Origin: a virus
Strand: one strand, 5' to 3'
IMG/VR virus record: IMGVR_UViG_3300048062_000011
Coordinates: 1-25,372 of that record
Length of the DNA: 25,372 bases
Shown: positions 7,331-14,067 of the stretch, piece after piece
Position numbering within the stretch: the stretch's first letter is position 1
Layout of the letters: the number at the start of each line of letters is the position of its first letter
Program-made: the position numbers and the translations under genes
The notes under the pieces: model-generated
The model's database searches: none
Seen by the model: only the letters and a program-made list of their open reading frames with translations
Told to the model about the DNA's origin: nothing

Positions 7331-7514
7331 TTACTATGATCTCCTTTTTACCAGTATCGTGGTAAGTAATGGTTAAAGTGTTACCTTGTTTTACCTCAGT
7401 ATAACCAGCACCATTGTTTACATGGATATACCACTCATCTCTTTCTTTATTTAGCTTTAGTCTTTGCAGCTCTACAATGTCTTTATACTGAGTCATAGCC
7501 TTTCTCTGCTTCAT
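7320..7514 (-). CDS. Hypothetical protein, 64 aa
   Basis: The protein starts MKQRKAMTQYKDIVELQRLK and ends with a beta-rich part (NTLTITYHDTGKKEIIVNAN). No membrane segment or known motif is seen. It overlaps the ribbon-helix-helix gene upstream by 32 bases and the resolvase-like gene downstream by 11 bases, typical of the packed early operon. A second possible start is M7. I do not recognise the family. Confidence 0.55.
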   Translation of the reverse strand: MKQRKAMTQYKDIVELQRLKLNKERDEWYIHVNNGAGYTEVKQGNTLTITYHDTGKKEIIVNAN

Positions 7515-7647
7515 AAGTCACCATACCAAGTTTAATTAGCATCTGACTGGCTTGTTCTATTGTTAAGTTATTTTCTATTGCAAAGATTTTTATGTCTTTG
7601 TGTAGCTCTTCAGGAATCCAAAGTGCTTTTTTGTTTTTCTCATCCAT
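7483..7647 (-). CDS. Small ribbon-helix-helix protein, 54 aa
   Basis: Translation from ATG at 7647-7645 gives MDEKNKKALWIPEELHKDIK and then IFAIENNLTIEQASQMLIKLGMVTY to a TAA at 7485-7483. A short strand (ALWIPEEL) followed by two helices split by NNLTIEQA is the pattern of Arc/CopG-type ribbon-helix-helix DNA-binding proteins. GGAGAG lies eight bases upstream of the ATG. It is the only DNA-binding regulator candidate apart from the terminase small subunit, so it may repress or tune the early promoter; that is inference. Fold assignment is by pattern reading. Confidence 0.72.
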   Translation of the reverse strand: MDEKNKKALWIPEELHKDIKIFAIENNLTIEQASQMLIKLGMVTYEAEKGYDSV

Positions 7648-7762
7648 TGTTTTGACTCTCCATATTTATATTAAAATTTATTTGATAATAAAGCAAAGCA
7701 TTTATTACATCTTTAGTTAAAAACCTTATACTATCCATAAGGGCATTTGATAAACTCTCCAT
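7640..7762 (-). CDS. Possible 40-aa peptide
   Basis: The frame gives MESLSNALMDSIRFLTKDVI, then NALLYYQINFNINMESQNNG. It starts at 7762 with GAGAG about nine bases upstream and its stop TGA overlaps the next ATG, so it fits the coupled layout. The composition is AT-driven and no family is recognised; it may be a leader or a chance frame in a 149-base gap. Confidence 0.4.
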   Translation of the reverse strand: MESLSNALMDSIRFLTKDVINALLYYQINFNINMESQNNG

Positions 7763-7796
7763 ACTCTAAATACTCTCATTATCTATTTGCCCTTAC

Positions 7797-8624
7797 CTAC
7801 AACACCAAATCAATAACATTAGCACTATTATAAATACTTAAAGGCTTACCTTTCTTGTATTCTTTAAAGTCCTCTAAGTAGCTTTCCATTATTGACCAAC
7901 CAAAGTCCATCTGTTCTTTAGTCATTCTAAATACTTTAGATGCATAAGGATAAGTCTTTTCTTGAGCAACAAACACAAAGTCAGTAACCTTATAACCAGC
8001 AGCTTCCATACCACGTCTATAATATGATGCTTGTAAGTCGTATCTAAACTTTTTAACTGACTTAGCAAACGTATAAGGTTCAACTGATTGTGTAGTCTTG
8101 TAGTCAACTATAACTATCTCATCTTTAGAGTTAGGGTTATCTAAAGGCGGACATATCAAATCAGGCCTACACTTACACAACACATCATCCTCATACCAAT
8201 AGAAACTACTCTCAGCTACTTTACCTTTAGCATCAAGATATGCATTACCTTCATAGATCATGTTATCTTTCATGCCTTGTATTAACTCTACGTCTGTTTC
8301 TTTAAGTGCAATCAAACCTCTCTTCTCATACTCTTCTTTGAGTTCTTTGTTAGCCTTTGTGTAAGGACTACCAGTAATAACAACCACTTCTTTATCAAAG
8401 GCTTCCTGACCTTCTACAAGCAAAGAATGAGCTGCAGTTCCAAACCTCATAGCTGGTGTTGTTTCTTGTTGATGCTTTATTGCATGTAATTGTGATTCAC
8501 CAAACCTTCTAATGAAACTACTGCTAACACCAACACCTGCATGATAGTCTTTGTTAGGTATATCTTTGAACACCCATGCTTTGCCACGTTGCTGAGACTG
8601 GTATTCTTTTAGCTCTTCAATCAT
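7797..8624 (-). CDS. RecE/DUF3799-type PD-(D/E)XK exonuclease
   Basis: This 275-aa protein matches the DUF3799 group related to the nuclease domain of RecE (exonuclease VIII) and RecB. Visible hallmarks are FGTAAHSLL (H66), AESSFYWYED (E138), CKCRPDLI (D155), IVIVDYKTT (D174 and K176) and LQASYYRRG (Q198, Y201, Y202), which together form the usual metal and DNA-end binding site. Such enzymes degrade one strand from double-strand ends to produce 3' single strands for annealing. No RecT/Erf-type annealase was found, so the SSB-like protein or host factors may serve. Its ATG overlaps the stop of the upstream 61-aa gene as ATGA. Confidence 0.88.
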   Translation of the reverse strand: MIEELKEYQSQQRGKAWVFKDIPNKDYHAGVGVSSSFIRRFGESQLHAIKHQQETTPAMRFGTAAHSLLVEGQEAFDKEVVVITGSPYTKANKELKEEYEKRGLIALKETDVELIQGMKDNMIYEGNAYLDAKGKVAESSFYWYEDDVLCKCRPDLICPPLDNPNSKDEIVIVDYKTTQSVEPYTFAKSVKKFRYDLQASYYRRGMEAAGYKVTDFVFVAQEKTYPYASKVFRMTKEQMDFGWSIMESYLEDFKEYKKGKPLSIYNSANVIDLVL

Positions 8625-8806
8625 TGCACTATACCCATAAGGTACATGATCTCAGTCAATGATTCTCTGACTACATGCTCAGACTCACCAACTTGCACTT
8701 TAGTTTCACCAGTTAAGAAGTCTTTGTAATAACCTCTTATTTCTCTTTTTGGTAGTCTAATTTGACCAGCACCCACTATGTTAAATGTTACTTCGTTTGT
8801 TTGCAT
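8621..8806 (-). CDS. First gene of early operon, hypothetical 61 aa
   Basis: A 61-aa protein (MQTNEVTFNIVGAGQIRLPK ... TGETKVQVGESEHVVRESLTEI) that looks beta-rich with a short C-terminal helix. I recognise no family. AAGGAG lies five bases before the ATG, and a sigma70-like promoter candidate lies 29-57 bases upstream, so this is probably the first gene expressed in the replication block. It overlaps the exonuclease gene by four bases. Confidence 0.62.
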   Translation of the reverse strand: MQTNEVTFNIVGAGQIRLPKREIRGYYKDFLTGETKVQVGESEHVVRESLTEIMYLMGIVQ

Positions 8807-8834
8807 ACTAACTCCTTATTTAATTAATATATAA

Positions 8835-8863
8835 ATATTAATGCATAAAAATATAAATAGCAA
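8835..8863 (-). promoter_or_regulatory. Sigma70-like promoter for early operon
   Basis: On the minus strand TTGCTA (8863-8858) and TAATAT (8840-8835) are separated by exactly 17 bases. The element lies between the stop of the endonuclease gene (8868) and the well-spaced Shine-Dalgarno of the 61-aa gene, predicting a start near 8828. The surroundings are very AT-rich, so chance matches are likelier than usual; position is the main support. Confidence 0.5.
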
Positions 8864-8867
8864 GTAT

Positions 8868-9314
8868 TTATTTCAAAGGATTCAATACTGGCACTTGGCT
8901 AAGTGTGTCTAAGGTTTCTTGTAAGGAGTCTATTTCTAGGTTTGGAGTGATTATCTTTTTATCAAAGGTGAAGTAGGTTTGCGAAGTAGTATTTGGTTTG
9001 AAGAGAATTCGCTTATGTTCTTGGCTAAAGAAAACGAAAGCAAGAATATCACAATGATAGTTCTTATAAATCTCTGACATTGCTCTTGATGTTTCAGATG
9101 CAAAAGTGTATTTGCCTTGTCTTGACTCTCTTCTTGTTTTGACTTGTATTGTGTATTTTGCATTATTTATCTCAGCTAGGATATCTGCTGGGTGCTTGTC
9201 TTGAGTTGGATAAACAAAGTCAGCGTATTCCAATAAGAATGTTTGTACTAAGGATTCACCCAAAGCACCAAGTCTTGAATTACTTTGATGATCTTCCGAT
9301 GTTTTGTTTGCCAT
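8868..9314 (-). CDS. Free-standing PD-(D/E)XK endonuclease
   Basis: From MANKTSEDHQ the protein has 148 aa. The first half shows LGALGESLVQTFL (E20), PTQDKHPADILAEI (D44) and YTIQVKTRR (Q57, K59), the G-x-x-GE ... D ... QVKT arrangement of the PD-(D/E)XK group that includes group I intron endonucleases such as I-Ssp6803I. No intron boundaries are evident, so it is a free-standing nuclease: a possible homing-type or host-DNA-cleaving enzyme. The frame extends to 9377, but that would overlap the endolysin by 98 bases; ATG at 9314 (overlap 35) is preferred, although neither start has a good ribosome site. It lies between lysis genes and the early promoter, a typical place for inserted cargo. Confidence 0.72.
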   Translation of the reverse strand: MANKTSEDHQSNSRLGALGESLVQTFLLEYADFVYPTQDKHPADILAEINNAKYTIQVKTRRESRQGKYTFASETSRAMSEIYKNYHCDILAFVFFSQEHKRILFKPNTTSQTYFTFDKKIITPNLEIDSLQETLDTLSQVPVLNPLK

Positions 9315-9726
9315 GTTGTGTACATAGTGCAAGTTGTCGTGAGTTGTAAGAGCTTCTAACTGGTAATTGAATTGCATATTTTGAATCTAGTAATTCCTCT
9401 GATGCTTGTAGCCACATTTCCATTTCCATCAATGCTCTTGTTCTTCTAAAGTTCATAAATCCATTTATGCCAAGATTAAAGGTTAAGTCTATACAAACCA
9501 TTTGAGCTTCTTCAGGAAAGCTACGCCAAACTGCCCAGTGTTTATCTAAATTATTGTAAACTCTCTTTATGTCGTTTTCTAACATGTAATCAGATTCATC
9601 TTCTGATATGCCATTGTCAGTTAAGTTTCTACCCACACCCACGCTGATTTTTCCAGCCTTGCAAGTATAGATAGTACACATGTTTCCTTCATGCCTAACT
9701 AGCATTTTTTTAACTTTATCGTACAT
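9280..9726 (-). CDS. Endolysin, GH24 lysozyme family
   Basis: A 148-aa T4/P22-type lysozyme that hydrolyses peptidoglycan glycan strands. Starting from MYDKVKKMLVRHEG, the catalytic glutamate is E13 (RHEG). Eight residues later comes C22 and then, after five more, S28, within CKAGKISVGVGRNL: an E-8x-C-5x-S pattern, where the family norm is E-8x-D/C-5x-T. The C-terminal part (AQMVCIDLTFNLGINGFMNF and WLQASEELLDS) fits the helical lobe. The open frame continues upstream to 9837, but that part only overlaps the holin gene; ATG at 9726 lies directly after the holin stop (TAATATG), and AGAGGAG is present 15 bases upstream. No signal peptide is visible from this start, so the holin should release it. 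Confidence 0.88.
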   Translation of the reverse strand: MYDKVKKMLVRHEGNMCTIYTCKAGKISVGVGRNLTDNGISEDESDYMLENDIKRVYNNLDKHWAVWRSFPEEAQMVCIDLTFNLGINGFMNFRRTRALMEMEMWLQASEELLDSKYAIQLPVRSSYNSRQLALCTQHGKQNIGRSSK

Positions 9727-9727
9727 A

Positions 9728-10120
9728 TTATTTGTTATGGACTCCTCTGAACTTTTCTGCTGTTCTAAGTGATGACATTCCAAGTAAGGATAAAAGAATT
9801 GTAGTAAGTTGCGAAAAATCAAACTCAAGTTTTTCAAGTTGTAAATCAGTACCGCTAACTACAGCTATCCAAGTTGCGATAGGCAAGATAATGTAATGAG
9901 TGCAAAGGCTAAACCCACAAACATATCCAATGCAGGGTCTCCATGACGATACAAACCAGTTCCCGTTTTTCGCTTCTTCAGCATTAAGAGCAATTTGTGC
10001 TTTATCCAAAGATATAAGTTCTTTTTGTAAGTCATGTGATAGTTGTTCTTTTAAATCTTTATCCTGAACAAATTTGTCCAAGACGTTGTTTGCTACTTCA
10101 GCGATTTTGGTTATGCTCAA
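9728..10120 (-). CDS. Holin, HTS (gene-transfer-release) type
   Basis: From a TTG start the protein is 130 aa (MSITKIAEVANNVLDKF...). A helical charged N-terminus (residues 1-52) leads to NWFVSSWRPCIGYVCGF (54-70), a long hydrophobic region to about residue 88, and a second membrane segment near 103-115 ending GMSSLRTAEKFRGV. The WRP and G-x-x-x-x-R-x-x-E-K-x-R-G-V signatures match the three-TM holin family named for gene-transfer release. It should form the membrane lesion that triggers lysis. No ATG gives a sensible start; the TTG at 10120-10118 overlaps the stop of the upstream gene as TTGA, just like ATGA elsewhere here. The endolysin follows directly. Confidence 0.82.
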   Translation of the reverse strand: MSITKIAEVANNVLDKFVQDKDLKEQLSHDLQKELISLDKAQIALNAEEAKNGNWFVSSWRPCIGYVCGFSLCTHYIILPIATWIAVVSGTDLQLEKLEFDFSQLTTILLSLLGMSSLRTAEKFRGVHNK

Positions 10121-10317
10121 AACGTGCTTTTTACTATTAGGGTTATTAAAGAAGCTACAATAGTTGTAAGACCGCCAACAAGCCAAGCTTTTGAGCTATT
10201 GACTGATGCTTGTAAATCATCTGTTTTGCGATAGATGGTTTTCCATCTTTCCTCGCACATCTTCTCATGCACTTGCAGTTGTGTATGAACTTCAGATGCG
10301 GTCTTACGAGCTGCCAT
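10117..10317 (-). CDS. XhlA-like small membrane protein
   Basis: A 66-aa protein with an N-terminal helical, probably coiled-coil part (VHTQLQVHEKMCEERWKTIY, residues 10-29) and one C-terminal membrane segment (AWLVGGLTTIVASLITLIV, 44-62). This layout matches haemolysin XhlA-type proteins of phage lysis cassettes, which anchor to the inner face of the membrane and assist the holin. It is joined to the gene before it by TAATG and to the holin after it by TTGA. An antiholin role is possible; the sequence does not decide. Confidence 0.72.
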   Translation of the reverse strand: MAARKTASEVHTQLQVHEKMCEERWKTIYRKTDDLQASVNSSKAWLVGGLTTIVASLITLIVKSTF

Positions 10318-10547
10318 TAGTCTTCCTCTTTTACTTCCTCTTTAGGTAGAGTTTTATCAAAAGCTTCAATCAATATGTTCTTATGATTATTAATCATGTT
10401 ATAGAGATTGTAGCTTCTTTGTAGCTCTGCTAGTTCTCTTCCAGCTACGTTTAATTCAACAGCTAAACGAGTTTGCTCTTCGTTTAAATCTTCTGCTGTG
10501 TATTCTCTACCATTAAAATTAATTATTACGTTTTTCTCTTCACTCAT
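10317..10547 (-). CDS. DUF6447-like small phage protein
   Basis: From ATG at 10547 the protein has 76 aa: MSEEKNVIINFNGREYTAED, then a long helix LNEEQTRLAVELNVAGRELA ... and a charged end. The short beta start I-x-x-NG-x-x-Y-x-x-E-D-L followed by a helical rod is typical of the DUF6447 group of phage proteins, which has no assigned function. A four-residue longer TTG start exists, but GGAGAG lies five bases before the ATG, favouring 10547. It is TAATG-coupled to the XhlA-like gene. Confidence 0.65.
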   Translation of the reverse strand: MSEEKNVIINFNGREYTAEDLNEEQTRLAVELNVAGRELAELQRSYNLYNMINNHKNILIEAFDKTLPKEEVKEED

Positions 10548-10548
10548 A

Positions 10549-10659
10549 TTACTCTCCAAGTATTTTATTTTTTATAAGTTTTAGCCATTGTGGCTTCTTT
10601 GTTTTTATTATAAATAAAGCTATACCTATTACAATAATTAATCCTATTAAAGTATCCAT
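10549..10659 (-). CDS. 36-aa single-pass membrane peptide
   Basis: Translation from ATG at 10659-10657 gives MDTLIGLIIVIGIALFIIKT, then KKPQWLKLIKNKILGE. Residues 3-18 form a clear membrane segment, followed by a basic amphipathic cytoplasmic-type tail. AGGTGA lies seven bases upstream and the stop sits one base before the next ATG (TAATATG). It belongs to the lysis region, so a small holin-like, antiholin or pinholin-assisting role is attractive; toxin-like membrane peptides look similar. No homologous family is recognised. Confidence 0.68.
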   Translation of the reverse strand: MDTLIGLIIVIGIALFIIKTKKPQWLKLIKNKILGE

Positions 10660-10662
10660 ATA

Positions 10663-11019
10663 TTATTCACCTATTGTTTTTGTTTCAGTAGTTGGGTTAA
10701 TCTCTTCAGCTATTTTTGAGTCTAAAGCAGATTTTAAGTTTGCTACTTCCTCTTCACCCATAATGCCTTCTACCCAACCAGTAACCACTTCATTGGTTAA
10801 GTCTGCAAAAGGTATAAAGTCAGAATCAATATCCTCTAGTGATAAAGACTGAGTGCCATAAACACTAGCAGTATATGGTACTTCTTGACCATCTACTTCG
10901 TGTGTCTCGCTGCTCTCAGCGTTTAATCTGTAATGTACGTTATATACTGTGTCAGTATGTTCTTCGTATGTGGGATAAACATCTACTGTTTTACAATCCC
11001 ATGTGTATGTATTTGCCAT
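10663..11019 (-). CDS. Conserved phage protein after tail fibre (DUF7936-like)
   Basis: A 118-aa protein beginning MANTYTWDCKTVDVYPTYEE, with VYNVHYRLNA and later FIPFADLTNEVVTGWVEGIM. The YTWD...VDVYPT...VYNVHWRL and F-x-x-L-T-x-E-x-V-x-x-W-x-E patterns occur in many marine and cyanophage proteins encoded beside tail-fibre genes (DUF7936-type). The function is unknown; a tail-fibre assembly or virion-associated role has not been shown here. AGGAG lies nine bases before the ATG, 12 bases after the fibre stop. Confidence 0.72.
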   Translation of the reverse strand: MANTYTWDCKTVDVYPTYEEHTDTVYNVHYRLNAESSETHEVDGQEVPYTASVYGTQSLSLEDIDSDFIPFADLTNEVVTGWVEGIMGEEEVANLKSALDSKIAEEINPTTETKTIGE

Positions 11020-11031
11020 GTTATATTTCTC

Positions 11032-14000
11032 CTATATTGCTGCAATAATAAATGCTAAGAGTTCATTATACCTGACTCCTAACCTAGTTTTCTCTTCGCC
11101 TGTTGTTTCGTCTGTCCAAGTGGTTGATATAAACATACCATAATCACCTGCATCCAAACCTTCAGCACTAAAAGCCTGTTGTAAATCTTGTGCCATTATA
11201 CCAAAGTGTATTCTAGCATCATCACCTTTATCAGCTACAGCAGACTTCCATCTGTACTTTTTAAGTAAACCTTTAGCTGCAACTGCAACTCTAGTTTCTG
11301 CTTCTGATAGTTCTTCTATGTCTTGTTTTTCATTTATGTCTGAGGTTTGGATAGTTCCGTTGGTGGCATAGATGTCTTTGAATCTTGTAGAACTTCCACC
11401 CAAATCAATAGCACCATCACGACTAGCACCACCTGTATTCGCAGGTATTATTTTGTCTGAGCCATCTGTAAATAATAAATTAGTATCACCAGTACCAATG
11501 TATATATCACCACCATTAGTACCAATACTTCCAACTGCTGCACTATCTTTGCGGAACTCTAAAATAGTTCCATCTGAGTTTAGTATAGTATATGAACCAA
11601 CAGTAGAGCCATCTCTTGTAGATGCTGAATAACCGCTTGAACGCAATTCATGTCCAACATTTGTGACATCAAGACCAGTTTTATTTACCAACAGATTACC
11701 TGATGCATCAAACCTTCCAGCTTCTCCCGAGCCAAAAGTAGAATTATTTACACAGAAAATAATACCTTTAGTAATACCACCTTGAACAACAGCAGAATTA
11801 TTTGAACTGTCATAACCAAACTTTGACCTAGCACCTGCTACTGCAATATTAAAGTCTGCATCTGAATCACCAATTTGTAGGTTGCCATTGTTTGGCGAAA
11901 CTGTGCCTATTCCAACACTTGTACCAAAGTAACCTGTACCTGAAAGGTGAAGGTCTTTGAATCTGTTACCTGAATTACCTAAATCAATTGTATTGTCAGC
12001 CGATGCGTTGCTAGCAGCTCTAGGTACAATTGCACTTCCATTAGTAAAAAATAATAAACGTACATTATCAGAACCTATAGAAATATCAGTATTTGTATTT
12101 GTTGCAGCTTCAATACTTCCAACTGTTGTTGCGTCTTTTCTGAATGTTAAAATTTCTCCATCCGAGCTATTTCTTCTCAATCGAAGAGCATTACCATTAG
12201 TATTAGTAAAGTAAGAGTTTCCTGTTGGTCTAAGCTCAACACCTTGCGTTCCACCAAAGTCTGCTGAAGTCTTCCCAACTAATAAATTCCCGCTACTATC
12301 TATTCTTATTCTTTCAGTATTACCTGTTTGGAAAACCCAATTTGCATTCGTGTAAAATGCTGCTGATTCGTTAGCAGTTGCAGTTGGCCCAAAAATATAA
12401 AATGCATCTTTGTTCCAACTTGGAATACCTACCCATGCCGTAGGTACATTAGAACCATCTGTCATGCTAAATTGTATTCTTGCATCGCTAGAACCATCAG
12501 TAGAGTTTATTCTTTGTAATCCGTTTTGTAATGTTAGTTTAGCGTTTGGTGAACTTGTGCCGATTCCAACGTTGCCATCACCATCAAGCGTCATAACTGT
12601 ATTTTCTGATGCATTTTTAGCTGTTATAAATGATAATTCTCTTGTTCCGTTTCCTGGAACTGTAGCTCTAATTCTAGCGTTATAAGTAGTTGTCCCTACT
12701 GTGGTAAACACCAAGTCACCATAGTTGTTAGTGGCAAAAGGTGTACTAATAGATATAGCAGTTGCGTTGGTTGTATTATCACCTACGGTTAATTTTGAAA
12801 CTGGCGAAGTTGTGCCAATACCCAATCTCTCAGCACTAGCATCCCAAAAGAAACCTTGCGTTGAGCCTGTGTCATCATAGAAGGAGATGTCTCCTGTGTC
12901 TCTACCTATTTGAAATCTTTTAGTTACTGATGTTTGTACACCACTTTTGATATTAAAAGTATTTGCACTACCATCTATATCTAATCTAAAACCATAATTA
13001 TTAGCTGTACCAAAAGAGCCACCAGTGGCAGTGCTTTCAAGTAAATCCATACTAGCTGATTCAGCTGCATTTGCACTATCAGTTCTTGCTACAACAAGTC
13101 TAGCAGCATCGCCTGTTTCTTCTATTCGTCCTTCACCATCAACAGTCAAACCATCACTTGTAACTGTTCCTGTTACGTCTATGCCTGTGCTAGTGGTTTT
13201 CAGCTTTTGAATATTTGAATGTAACAAAGCTACTTCACCACCTTGTCCTAAATCTGTACATATAACAAAGTTCCAACCAGTAGAATCTTGTAGTCTTAAA
13301 TCAGTACCTCTTAAAGATAAATAGCCTGTTCCTGTATCAACAATGTTTGAATTACTACCATCATGGAAGATTTGTAAATCTGAGCCTGTACCGAATATGG
13401 CTTTGTCATTATCGCCAAAAGCAATATCAGTACCGCCTGTAGTATTACCATTTAAAAGTATTTCAGCTAATGTATCTACGCTACCTATTTGGCTATCTAC
13501 ATAAGCCTTAATTGATTCAGAGGTGGCAACTGTTGTAGCACTTGCAGTTCCAAAAGAATCATCATCTAAAATAGCTGAACCTGTAATACTCGTATTAATG
13601 ACTGCACTTGCAAAAGTAGGTGTAGAAGTTCCTGCATCTAAGTAAGATTCAACTCTAGCATTTGTAAAATATAGATTGCTAGAACCTTCACTAACACTAT
13701 CAGTATCAAAAGATATGTTTGCAGTACCATCAAAAGATGCACCATTAATTGTTCTTGCAGTCTCTAGTGCTGTAGCTGTAGCAGCATTACCTGTTATGTT
13801 ACCTGTAAAAGTATTATCTGCTGTAATACTTACACCAGTTGTAACCCAAGCATCATTAGCTGCGTTTCTTATCTTTAAAACACTGCTTGATGTATCTACC
13901 CATAACTGGTGTGCAAAGGTTGTAGAAGGTGCTGTAGCACCGCTATTGACTGTTGCTATAGCAGATAGAGCATTGTTTAAATCTGCTCTAAAATCTGCCC

Positions 14001-14037
14001 CTGATTGGTTTGCTAAGTTGTAATCGTGTTGTGCCAT
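11032..14037 (-). CDS. Tail fibre with C-terminal S74 intramolecular chaperone
   Basis: A 1001-aa receptor-binding fibre. The N-terminus (MAQHDYNLANQSGADFRADL ... APSTTFAHQLWVDTSSSVLK) is the attachment-type start common in marine phage fibres. The body is a low-complexity, beta-rich shaft with phage-fibre repeats such as RLGIGTTSP, NVGIGTSSP and SVGIGTVSP. Residues 584-702 and 781-895 are related modules (NLLVxKT...FRKD...VGSI...IDLG...RFKD). The last ~105 residues are an S74 domain: TSDINEKQDIEEL with S899 and K904, then HFGIMAQDLQQAF, which in other fibres folds the trimer and then cleaves itself off before the serine. It follows the gpJ-like tip gene, so this fibre probably sets host range. 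Confidence 0.9.
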   Translation of the reverse strand: MAQHDYNLANQSGADFRADLNNALSAIATVNSGATAPSTTFAHQLWVDTSSSVLKIRNAANDAWVTTGVSITADNTFTGNITGNAATATALETARTINGASFDGTANISFDTDSVSEGSSNLYFTNARVESYLDAGTSTPTFASAVINTSITGSAILDDDSFGTASATTVATSESIKAYVDSQIGSVDTLAEILLNGNTTGGTDIAFGDNDKAIFGTGSDLQIFHDGSNSNIVDTGTGYLSLRGTDLRLQDSTGWNFVICTDLGQGGEVALLHSNIQKLKTTSTGIDVTGTVTSDGLTVDGEGRIEETGDAARLVVARTDSANAAESASMDLLESTATGGSFGTANNYGFRLDIDGSANTFNIKSGVQTSVTKRFQIGRDTGDISFYDDTGSTQGFFWDASAERLGIGTTSPVSKLTVGDNTTNATAISISTPFATNNYGDLVFTTVGTTTYNARIRATVPGNGTRELSFITAKNASENTVMTLDGDGNVGIGTSSPNAKLTLQNGLQRINSTDGSSDARIQFSMTDGSNVPTAWVGIPSWNKDAFYIFGPTATANESAAFYTNANWVFQTGNTERIRIDSSGNLLVGKTSADFGGTQGVELRPTGNSYFTNTNGNALRLRRNSSDGEILTFRKDATTVGSIEAATNTNTDISIGSDNVRLLFFTNGSAIVPRAASNASADNTIDLGNSGNRFKDLHLSGTGYFGTSVGIGTVSPNNGNLQIGDSDADFNIAVAGARSKFGYDSSNNSAVVQGGITKGIIFCVNNSTFGSGEAGRFDASGNLLVNKTGLDVTNVGHELRSSGYSASTRDGSTVGSYTILNSDGTILEFRKDSAAVGSIGTNGGDIYIGTGDTNLLFTDGSDKIIPANTGGASRDGAIDLGGSSTRFKDIYATNGTIQTSDINEKQDIEELSEAETRVAVAAKGLLKKYRWKSAVADKGDDARIHFGIMAQDLQQAFSAEGLDAGDYGMFISTTWTDETTGEEKTRLGVRYNELLAFIIAAI

Positions 14038-14067
14038 ATTAAATCTCTGTGTCTTATTAGTTTACTA

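Noticed and set aside
7737-7797. Inverted repeat TAAGGGCA/TGCCCTTA as a terminator
   Set aside because: The loop is about 45 bases long and there is no U-run; at most an operator candidate.
9727-9837. N-terminal extension of the endolysin that could be read as a hydrophobic export signal
   Set aside because: MKNLSLIFRNLLQFFYPYLE looks signal-like, but it is fully inside the holin gene, and the ATG right after the holin stop gives a normal-size lysozyme. A signal-arrest type endolysin is not fully excluded.
12530-12840. Repeated GIGT-type units in the tail fibre as a possible CRISPR or DNA repeat
   Set aside because: The repetition is at protein level (GIGTxSP shaft motifs), with irregular spacing and no constant DNA repeat.
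11372-14023. Several plus-strand frames opposite the tail fibre
   Set aside because: They arise from the repetitive Ser/Thr/Ala/Gly codons of the fibre; none has a ribosome site plus sensible protein.
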